A DNA stretch of 64,000 bases from Paenimyroides baculatum (GTDB lineage: Bacteria > Bacteroidota > Bacteroidia > Flavobacteriales > Flavobacteriaceae). The stretch is from NCBI RefSeq assembly GCF_008629655.1, contig NZ_VWSG01000011.1:25813-89812 (forward strand), given 5' to 3'. Shown piece by piece: positions 26,045-32,333 of the stretch; position 1 is the first letter of the stretch, and the number at the start of each line of letters is the position of its first letter. The position numbers and the translations under genes were made by a program. The notes beneath the pieces are model-generated. The model worked only from the letters and a program-made list of their open reading frames with translations, made no database searches and was not told where the DNA came from.

Positions 26045-26451
26045 GAACAATTAAATACATTGCGGTGCACTGCACCGCTACAAAGCAAAGCGCAACAATA
26101 GAAGCAATCCGAAATTATTGGAAGCGCAATTTAGGTTGGAAACAACCAGGTTATCACATTATTGTAAAACCTAACGGCGATCATGAACGATTGGCATTGG
26201 ACGAAACGGTTTGCAATGGTGTAAAAGGCTATAACACCGAATCAATACACGTTAGTTACATTGGCGGTATAGACGATAACGGAAAAGCGTTAGACAACCG
26301 GACCGATGCGCAAAAAAGAACATTGCTGCAAATTATTTGCGGATTAAAAGCAAAGTATCCGGGTGCGGTTATTCAAGGGCATAAAGATTTTCCAAATGTT
26401 GCGAAAGATTGCCCGAGTTTTAATGCTAAAGAAGAATATAAACATTTGTAA
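26041..26451 (+). CDS. N-acetylmuramoyl-L-alanine amidase (endolysin)
   Basis: A 136-residue Amidase_2-type enzyme that cleaves the bond between muramic acid and the stem peptide. The zinc ligands of the T7-lysozyme family are present: H10 (YIAVHC), H114 (QGHKDF) and C124 (KDCPSF), with Y39 and K122 in the expected catalytic places. It has no signal peptide, so release through a holin is expected. Overlaps the previous gene by 4 nt; the lipoprotein gene follows after 1 nt. Confidence 0.9.
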   Translation: MRTIKYIAVHCTATKQSATIEAIRNYWKRNLGWKQPGYHIIVKPNGDHERLALDETVCNGVKGYNTESIHVSYIGGIDDNGKALDNRTDAQKRTLLQIICGLKAKYPGAVIQGHKDFPNVAKDCPSFNAKEEYKHL

Positions 26452-26452
26452 A

Positions 26453-27013
26453 ATGAAAAATCTAATTTTATTATTTATGATCGTTTTCCTGACGTCGGGA
26501 ATATGTTCTTGTAGATCAAAAAAAAGCACGACTGATTTTAAACATACCGAAACCGAAAATGTTTCTATTGTCGACAATTCAACTGTTGAAAAAAAAGAAA
26601 CGATTATGGTAAACAACCAAGAAACAAAAACCGAAGTTGTTACCGATAAATCATTCTTTGAAGCGTGGATGAGTTTTGAAAGTGATAAAATTACTATTAC
26701 AGATAATCAAGGAAACAAAACCGAAATTACCAACCCACGGATCAATAAAAAATCATCACAGACAAACGATGTTTCAAAATCCGATCAAACGGACATCAAA
26801 CAAGAAAAGTCTGCTGTATCCGAAGAAAACCAACAAAATAATGTTGCTGTATCAAATAACCGTCAAATAAAAACTGAACTGCAGAAAAAAGATGCAAGTA
26901 AAGGTAAAGAGCCGGTTTGGTTGTATGTCGTTGGGGCGGTTGTGCTTGGTGGTTTGGCTTATGGAATTTTAAAAAAGTTTAATTTAATAAAGTTTAAAAA
27001 TGAGATTAATTAG
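26453..27013 (+). CDS. Lipoprotein with C-terminal membrane segment
   Basis: ATG 26453 is chosen because it gives a proper lipoprotein signal, MKNLILLFMIVFLTSGICSC, with lipobox ICSC. The longer frame from 26363 overlaps the amidase and lacks a signal. The 186-residue product has a polar, low-complexity middle and a hydrophobic segment near the end (PVWLYVVGAVVLGGLAYGIL). Directly behind the amidase gene, it may be the outer-membrane partner of a spanin-like pair, which is an inference from position and architecture. Confidence 0.6.
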   Translation: MKNLILLFMIVFLTSGICSCRSKKSTTDFKHTETENVSIVDNSTVEKKETIMVNNQETKTEVVTDKSFFEAWMSFESDKITITDNQGNKTEITNPRINKKSSQTNDVSKSDQTDIKQEKSAVSEENQQNNVAVSNNRQIKTELQKKDASKGKEPVWLYVVGAVVLGGLAYGILKKFNLIKFKNEIN

Positions 27014-27338
27014 TGTAGAAGAATTTAAAAAAGAAAATAAAGACCTTTTAAAAAAGTGGTCTAAGATGAGCAAAGAAGAGTTGCTTGAAGAAATTGTAAA
27101 AGAAAGCACTGATGCTATGAATATGTGCGAAAGGGTACAATTATTCATGGTTGAATGTACCGACATGAGTAAGACAAATTATACTTTAGATGTTATTAAA
27201 ACTCTTATTTCAGAAAAAAAAGAAAGAGAAATTGCTGACTGGTGTTCGATGACTGTCGAAGATTCTGAAGGTGACGATCAATATATATTATCTGAAGTAA
27301 AGGAAAAAGCTAAGGAGGGGATGTGGTCAGAAAATTAA
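27000..27338 (+). CDS. Hypothetical charged helical protein (112 aa)
   Basis: Overlaps the end of the lipoprotein gene by 14 nt. The 112-residue product is Lys/Glu-rich and helical, with no signal or membrane segment. It closes the operon: a terminator follows at 27364-27392. Function unknown. Confidence 0.5.
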   Translation: MRLISVEEFKKENKDLLKKWSKMSKEELLEEIVKESTDAMNMCERVQLFMVECTDMSKTNYTLDVIKTLISEKKEREIADWCSMTVEDSEGDDQYILSEVKEKAKEGMWSEN

Positions 27339-27363
27339 TTTAAAGAAAGGAGAAATATCTATT

Positions 27364-27392
27364 AAGCGATGCAGAAATGTATCGCTTTTTTT
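27364..27392 (+). terminator. Terminator of the portal-fibre-lysis operon
   Basis: AAGCGATGCA (27364-27373) pairs with TGTATCGCTT (27378-27387) around GAAA with one G-U pair, and an eight-base T-run follows the stem C. It also faces the minus-strand gene that ends at 27397. Confidence 0.85.
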
Positions 27393-27396
27393 TGTT

Positions 27397-27855
27397 TTAA
27401 AACTTATATTTTAGGGAATGGTCTAAAATCATATCTGTCAATTTACTTTTAATATAAATTGCATCCGGTTTTTCTAAAAATCCTAATGGTGCATAATCGA
27501 TATATCTTTTTTGGAAGTTTTCAAACATTTCTTTACTGAAAACATACTTCAATTCTTTCCTCCGGTTGTTCAAATAAAGATCCAAATCTTCGTAGGACGA
27601 CATTGTCGGTGAATATGCAAAAGATAAAAGTTCGGGCACGCCTTCCAAAAACCAAATTAAAAGTTCGTTGCTTTCATCTTCCAATGGCGTAAAAAAATAA
27701 TCATCAACACTGTAGTTTACAATAAAATCCGTTTTGAACCTCTCGTTGAAGTCTGTTAAATTTTTAGAAATTATATTCATGTTGGACCAGTGCTCTGGCT
27801 CAATTTCTATATCAAAATCTAATTCGATGCAAACGACATTTTTAAACGTTCTCAT
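27397..27855 (-). CDS. Reverse-strand hypothetical protein (152 aa)
   Basis: An acidic 152-residue protein of no family I recognise, on the strand opposite to the whole late region and divergent from umuC with a 42 nt gap. The opposite orientation and its place beside the DNA-damage cassette suggest a moron that can be expressed in the lysogen. No signal peptide or membrane segment. Confidence 0.55.
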   Translation of the reverse strand: MRTFKNVVCIELDFDIEIEPEHWSNMNIISKNLTDFNERFKTDFIVNYSVDDYFFTPLEDESNELLIWFLEGVPELLSFAYSPTMSSYEDLDLYLNNRRKELKYVFSKEMFENFQKRYIDYAPLGFLEKPDAIYIKSKLTDMILDHSLKYKF

Positions 27856-27885
27856 ATTTTAACTTTAACGCATTGTCCAATTTAA

Positions 27886-27893
27886 TAATTTTG
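27886..27893 (+). promoter_or_regulatory. umuC promoter, -7 box
   Basis: TAATTTTG matches TAnnTTTG, with TTTA at 27864-27867 18 nt upstream as a -33 element. The ATG of umuC is 5 nt downstream, so the transcript should be leaderless or nearly so. TGTCC at 27874 is too close to be a late promoter. I see no clear SOS-box palindrome. Confidence 0.55.
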
Positions 27894-27897
27894 TATC

Positions 27898-29151
27898 ATG
27901 TATGCGCTTGTAGATTGCAATAATTTTTATGCAAGTTGTGAAAGAATTTTTAAACCACAACTTCGAAATGTGCCCATCGTTGTATTAAGTAACAACGACG
28001 GTTGTGTTATAGCGCGTAGTAATGAAGCTAAAGAATTAGGTATTCCAATGGGTGCGCCTGCTTTTGAATATCGAACTATTTTCAAAGAAAAAGGTGTTCA
28101 GGTTTTTTCGTCGAACTATGCTTTGTATGGCGACATGAGCAATCGTGTAACTATTATTTTGAAACGCTACACACCGGAGATTGAAGTCTATTCAATTGAT
28201 GAATCATTTTTAAAACTGAAGGGTTTTGAAAAGTACAATCTAACAGAGTATTGTTTAAAAATTAGAGAAGAAGTATTGCAAAGCACATTGATACCAACAT
28301 GCGTTGGTGTTGCGCCTACTAAAGCTTTAGCCAAAGTAGCAAATCGTATTGCTAAGAAGTTTCCACAATTCAAAGGTGTTTATGTTATCGATACCGATGA
28401 AAAAAGAATCAAAGCTTTAAAGTGGTTGGATATTGAAGATGTTTGGGGAATTGGCCGCCAATTCGCGAAGAAACTAAAAGCAAGAGGTGTAAACAAAGCA
28501 TATCAGTTTACCCAGTTGCCAAATGAATATGTAAGAAAGGAATTTTCAGTTGTAGGTTTGCGATTGAAAAAAGAACTTGAAGGATTATCTGTTTTAGATT
28601 TGGAAGAAGTAGCAAACAAAAAGAACATTGCAACAACGCGGTCATTTGATAAAACATACGGTGAGAAATCCTATCTTGAAGAAAGGATATCTACGTTCGC
28701 GGCAACATGTGCTGAAAAGTTGAGAAATCAAAAAAGTACATGCAATATTGTAACAGTTTTCATTTATACAAACCCTTTCAATGAAAACAACCAACAGTAT
28801 TACAAATCGATCAATGTTACAATACCATACGGAACCAATTCAAGTATCGAATTGTCAAAGTATGCGAAAAAAGGCTTAGATTTAATATTTAAAGATGGCT
28901 ATCAGTACAAAAAAGCTGGTGTAATTGTTGGAGGTATTGCGCCCGAAAACGAAAAGCAGTTCAATATGTTCGAAGATGAACCGGTGCAACACCGCAAAGC
29001 GATGAACGTGATTGACAAATTAAATTTTAAATACGGTACCAAAAAATTAAAGTTGGGTTCTCAGGCTTTAGATAAAACTTGGAAAATGCGCCAGGATCTA
29101 TTAAGCCCGAATTATACAACAATGTGGGATGATGTTTTAGAAGTAGGATAA
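27898..29151 (+). CDS. umuC: UmuC-type Y-family DNA polymerase
   Basis: A 417-residue translesion polymerase that copies damaged DNA with low fidelity. The catalytic acidic residues are present: D6 in VDCNNFYASCE and D101/E102 in SIDESF. The helix-hairpin-helix region (WGIGRQFAKKL) and the little-finger domain follow, and QFNMF (354-358) looks like a beta-clamp binding motif. Full length. umuD follows after 4 nt, the reverse of the usual umuD-umuC order. Placed in a prophage, it probably raises survival or mutation after damage. Confidence 0.92.
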   Translation: MYALVDCNNFYASCERIFKPQLRNVPIVVLSNNDGCVIARSNEAKELGIPMGAPAFEYRTIFKEKGVQVFSSNYALYGDMSNRVTIILKRYTPEIEVYSIDESFLKLKGFEKYNLTEYCLKIREEVLQSTLIPTCVGVAPTKALAKVANRIAKKFPQFKGVYVIDTDEKRIKALKWLDIEDVWGIGRQFAKKLKARGVNKAYQFTQLPNEYVRKEFSVVGLRLKKELEGLSVLDLEEVANKKNIATTRSFDKTYGEKSYLEERISTFAATCAEKLRNQKSTCNIVTVFIYTNPFNENNQQYYKSINVTIPYGTNSSIELSKYAKKGLDLIFKDGYQYKKAGVIVGGIAPENEKQFNMFEDEPVQHRKAMNVIDKLNFKYGTKKLKLGSQALDKTWKMRQDLLSPNYTTMWDDVLEVG

Positions 29152-29155
29152 TAAT

Positions 29156-29620
29156 ATGATAAAGTTTATTAAAGCTCCGGTATTTGGTAAAGAATTGGAG
29201 AATATTCCGGTTAATGGAGAAGGACAAAAATATTTGGTTAAATATTTAGGTGGTGTTCAGGCGGGGTTTCCATCGCCGGCAGAAGATTTTCTGGCCGATA
29301 CAATGAGTTTGGATGAAAGATATCTTTCTAAAAAGGAAAGTACATTTATCAATAAAGTAAAATCGTTGTCGATGTTCCCAGAATATCAGATCGGGGATTT
29401 CATTATTCTACGCTCTGATTATGAACCACAGCATGAAGATGATGTTGTAGTTTCAATCAATAATTCAGAATATACATTGAAACGTTTCGACAAAGCTAAA
29501 AACATGTTGATTGCTTTGAATACAGAATATTCCAATAGCGTAAAAATTGATGATGGTGATGAAGTGATAATTTTGGGTGTGGTTGATGCGCTTGTGCGCG
29601 AAAAGAAAAAAAGGAGGTAG
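29156..29620 (+). CDS. umuD: UmuD-type self-cleaving mutagenesis protein
   Basis: A 154-residue S24/LexA-fold protein that becomes the active UmuD-prime subunit of polymerase V after RecA-stimulated self-cleavage. The expected cleavage site is A36-G37 (VQAGFPSPAEDF). The catalytic dyad is S72 (LSM, where most relatives have GDSM) and K109 (YTLKRF). No DNA-binding domain is present, so it is not a repressor. It sits between umuC (4 nt) and the SRAP gene (2 nt). Confidence 0.88.
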   Translation: MIKFIKAPVFGKELENIPVNGEGQKYLVKYLGGVQAGFPSPAEDFLADTMSLDERYLSKKESTFINKVKSLSMFPEYQIGDFIILRSDYEPQHEDDVVVSINNSEYTLKRFDKAKNMLIALNTEYSNSVKIDDGDEVIILGVVDALVREKKKRR

Positions 29621-29622
29621 GT

Positions 29623-30240
29623 ATGTGTTTTTTTTATGGCGTTAGCAAAAGCAATAAGCAGATTGAAAAAGCTTTTAAAGCGAAGTTCGATCAAGATGGT
29701 TTTCAGCCTGTAGTGGAAGCAAACGGTTTCGCGCATCCGTTTATGCCGATAATTGTAGATCAACGACCGGATATCATTACCGGTGCAAATTGGGGATTGC
29801 TGCCAACCTGGGCAAAAGATACTACGTTTCAAAAAAACACGCTTAACGCACGAATCGAAACATTAGAAGAAAAACCTTCTTTTAGGAATTCGATCAATAA
29901 CCGGTGTTTGATTCCGGCATCGCATTTTTTTGAATGGCATTGGAACGATGACAAAGGAAAGGTAAAACAGAAATACCAGATAAGTGTTGCAAATGAAGAA
30001 CTGTTTGCTTTTGCAGGATTGTATTCTGTTTGGAATAATCCGCAGACTGGTGTTCCTATGATTACTTACACGATACTAACAACAGAAGCCAACGAACTAA
30101 TGGCAGAAATACACAACAACAAAAAAAGAATGCCCGTTGTTTTGAACAGCGAGCATCATGACCTTTGGTTAAAAGGTGAGAATATTAAAACTTTTGCTTT
30201 TCCTTACGAAGTTAATCTAATGGCCAATCCAGTTCTTTAA
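29623..30240 (+). CDS. SRAP-domain protein (HMCES/YedK family)
   Basis: A 205-residue protein that forms a covalent crosslink to abasic sites in single-stranded DNA and protects them. The active-site residues of the family are all visible: C2 right after Met, N75 (LNAR), E104 (HFFEWHW) and H164 (EIHNNKKRMP). It follows umuD by 2 nt, giving a three-gene unit for handling damaged DNA. Its last 29 nt overlap the convergent gene on the minus strand. Confidence 0.9.
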   Translation: MCFFYGVSKSNKQIEKAFKAKFDQDGFQPVVEANGFAHPFMPIIVDQRPDIITGANWGLLPTWAKDTTFQKNTLNARIETLEEKPSFRNSINNRCLIPASHFFEWHWNDDKGKVKQKYQISVANEELFAFAGLYSVWNNPQTGVPMITYTILTTEANELMAEIHNNKKRMPVVLNSEHHDLWLKGENIKTFAFPYEVNLMANPVL

Positions 30241-30604
30241 CTTTTTCCACTAGATCCTGATAACTTAAATTTTCTTTGTAGTGAACATCGATGCGCTTTT
30301 CGCCATCAATAATTATTGCAAAGCTTTCCGGATTAACGGTGTTGTCAATCTCATATACGAATTCTGTTGATAGTTCATCATCCAAAACATTGAAAGGTTC
30401 ATATTCAAAAACATAATCAAATTCACCTTCTGTGTGAATGTTTATTATCAGTTCTGCAAATCTGCAACATTCATCTAGTGCAATGTTGTGGTAAAAGAAT
30501 TGAGTTGCGGTAATTTCAACCATGTATTCAAACTCCAAAGGAATATCGATCCATGTACTAAAAACAAATTCCAATACGTTGCTAATGTATTCATGTAATT
30601 TCAT
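30212..30604 (-). CDS. Reverse-strand hypothetical protein (130 aa)
   Basis: A very acidic 130-residue protein on the minus strand, converging on and overlapping the SRAP gene by 29 nt. No family recognised. Together with the gene at 27397-27855 it brackets the umuC-umuD-SRAP unit. Its start is 36 nt from late promoter D, which points the other way. Confidence 0.5.
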   Translation of the reverse strand: MKLHEYISNVLEFVFSTWIDIPLEFEYMVEITATQFFYHNIALDECCRFAELIINIHTEGEFDYVFEYEPFNVLDDELSTEFVYEIDNTVNPESFAIIIDGEKRIDVHYKENLSYQDLVEKVKELDWPLD

Positions 30605-30639
30605 AACAGCTATTTTAATTTAAAATTACAAAAATTTAC

Positions 30640-30675
30640 TGTCCTTTTTTACAACTTCCAAAAAATGCAACTTTG
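30640..30675 (+). promoter_or_regulatory. Phage late promoter D
   Basis: TGTCCTTTTTT at 30640-30650 and TTTG at 30672-30675, spacing 32. The sequence ACAACTTCCA behind the T-run is shared with promoter B. The box is in the left arm of a 7-bp inverted repeat (CTTTGAA 30671-30677 with TTCAAAG 30683-30689). Leader to ATG 30692 is about 12 nt. Confidence 0.7.
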
Positions 30676-30691
30676 AATAAATTTCAAAGCT

Positions 30692-31417
30692 ATGGATGTA
30701 ACTATAGATATTAATATTCCCGATACATGGAACCTGTTAACCGATGATCAGTTAAAACGAATTGCCAAAGCCCAAAACCTTAAAGGTGATTTATTTGATT
30801 TGGCGGTGTGGTTGATACTCAATAACGCACACAAATACAACTTCGTTAAAAAGCATAAACTAAAAGCTGTTTTACAATTGGTGCCATTAAGCGAATTAAA
30901 AACACATTATAAATTTATTTATGAAGATGTTAAGCGTGAAAAGTTTATCGATCTGGTTGGCTACAAGAAACCATTAGATAGATTGTTTGATTTCAGCATT
31001 GAACGTTTCAGTTACGCCGATGGACTTTTTAATAAATTTTTGGAAACAAACGATTACAACTACCTACAACATTTAACGGCGGTACTTTATCTCAAGAAAA
31101 ACGAGGTTTTTAATTGGGATTTACAAAACCAACGTGCCAAACGTTTTAAACGTTTGCCAAAACACATCTTAATTGCCGTGCATCTTTGTTATTCAGGATG
31201 CAAAAATCATCTGGTTAAAAAGTATCCAAAGGTTTATCCAAAGGTTATATCGCAACAAAAAAAGTCAAACGGTAACCACTCGTTTTTAGATGTTGTTTTG
31301 TCAATGTCCGGGCAAAAGTTTGGTACCTACAACGAAACCAAAGCCACACGCCTGCATACGTTTATGAGTGAATTTACCAACACTATAATTACACAAGAAA
31401 AATGGAAAGAAAAATAG
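30692..31417 (+). CDS. Phage tail-region protein (241 aa)
   Basis: A basic 241-residue, mostly helical protein at the head of the tape-measure-side tail module. The centre contains a Lys/Arg-rich segment (QNQRAKRFKRLPKHIL). It overlaps the next gene by 16 nt. Possible tail assembly chaperone or connector by position; no motif decides. Confidence 0.5.
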   Translation: MDVTIDINIPDTWNLLTDDQLKRIAKAQNLKGDLFDLAVWLILNNAHKYNFVKKHKLKAVLQLVPLSELKTHYKFIYEDVKREKFIDLVGYKKPLDRLFDFSIERFSYADGLFNKFLETNDYNYLQHLTAVLYLKKNEVFNWDLQNQRAKRFKRLPKHILIAVHLCYSGCKNHLVKKYPKVYPKVISQQKKSNGNHSFLDVVLSMSGQKFGTYNETKATRLHTFMSEFTNTIITQEKWKEK

Positions 31418-31893
31418 ATCCTGATAAAATATTACAGCTTCACGAAACAATTGCCAATAGACATAAAGGCATCAACGGTTTTTACCGATTTAACCTAAAA
31501 GAAATTGAGGGGCAGTTTAGAAAAGGAGTTAAAACCCCTGCATTACTCTTGCTTTCACATAGCAGTGCATTAAATACAAATGCAAATAAAACAGCTAATT
31601 TTAATACGCACTTTGTAAGCCTGCTTATTATTGATTTTGCGGGTAAACCCAACGATTTTACAAAAGAAAACATCGTACTCAATGAAACATACTATCTGGC
31701 ATTAGATGTTGTTAGTTATTTAAAAAAAGAACATGCAGATGAAACCAGTTTTTTATATTCTTTGTTTGAAATAAGCAGTGTAAGCATTGAAAAAGTAGGT
31801 CCAATCTTCGATAATATGTTTGGTTGGAATTTAATTTTCTCTTTAAAAAACCAAGAACCTTTCTGCTTTGAACCCGACAAATGGGAAGATTAA
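31402..31893 (+). CDS. Phage tail-region protein (163 aa)
   Basis: A soluble 163-residue protein starting inside the end of the previous gene. No family recognised. Its operon ends with the terminator at 31897-31921, directly followed by late promoter E. A tail-completion role is possible from position. Confidence 0.5.
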   Translation: MERKIDPDKILQLHETIANRHKGINGFYRFNLKEIEGQFRKGVKTPALLLLSHSSALNTNANKTANFNTHFVSLLIIDFAGKPNDFTKENIVLNETYYLALDVVSYLKKEHADETSFLYSLFEISSVSIEKVGPIFDNMFGWNLIFSLKNQEPFCFEPDKWED

Positions 31894-31896
31894 TAT

Positions 31897-31921
31897 AAAC
31901 CGCCAAATATGGCGGTTTTTT
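31897..31921 (+). terminator. Terminator between two tail units
   Basis: AAACCGCC (31897-31904) pairs with GGCGGTTT (31911-31918), then T to 31921. Promoter E begins 3 nt later. Confidence 0.85.
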
Positions 31922-31923
31922 CA

Positions 31924-31959
31924 TGTCCTTTTTTACGCTTTTTTCCAAACCTAACTTCG
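31924..31959 (+). promoter_or_regulatory. Phage late promoter E (TTCG variant)
   Basis: TGTCCTTTTTT at 31924-31934 and TAACTTCG at 31952-31959; the TTCG takes the place of TTTG at the same spacing of 32. Leader to ATG 31977 is about 12 nt. Confidence 0.62.
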
Positions 31960-31976
31960 TTTAAAATATCATTGAT

Positions 31977-32330
31977 ATGAGCGAACGCGAAATAGCACAG
32001 CAGGCAGTTAACAAACTTCAAAACGCCGTAAACCACAATATTACCCGAATGTTTGATCCTAGCGGTAAAGCAGGCGGTATGCGGTTGAATACAACAGTAA
32101 AACCACGATTCAATAAAGGGCAAATGGTACGCTTAAGCGTTGTTGGTCCTAAACATTTATACGTTCAAAATTACGGCTTCGAAGGTGTTAAGAAAAACGG
32201 CATTAATATGCGTTTGGAACAAACAGATGTTGTAAACAACGCTATTGAAAGCAGCAATGTTGTTGAGTTTTTGGCACAGGCAATTGGCGAAGCACGTGCT
32301 GATGAAGTGATCATACAATTTAAAGGTTAG
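31977..32330 (+). CDS. Phage tail-region protein (117 aa)
   Basis: A basic 117-residue protein of mixed alpha/beta type, just ahead of the tape measure gene (3 nt gap). Head-tail or tail terminator proteins occupy such positions in other siphoviruses, but no motif confirms this. Its start fits promoter E. Confidence 0.5.
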   Translation: MSEREIAQQAVNKLQNAVNHNITRMFDPSGKAGGMRLNTTVKPRFNKGQMVRLSVVGPKHLYVQNYGFEGVKKNGINMRLEQTDVVNNAIESSNVVEFLAQAIGEARADEVIIQFKG

Positions 32331-32333
32331 ACA

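Noticed and set aside
27864..27897. SOS or LexA box before umuC
   Set aside because: I looked for a palindromic operator and found none that is convincing; only a host-type promoter is reported.
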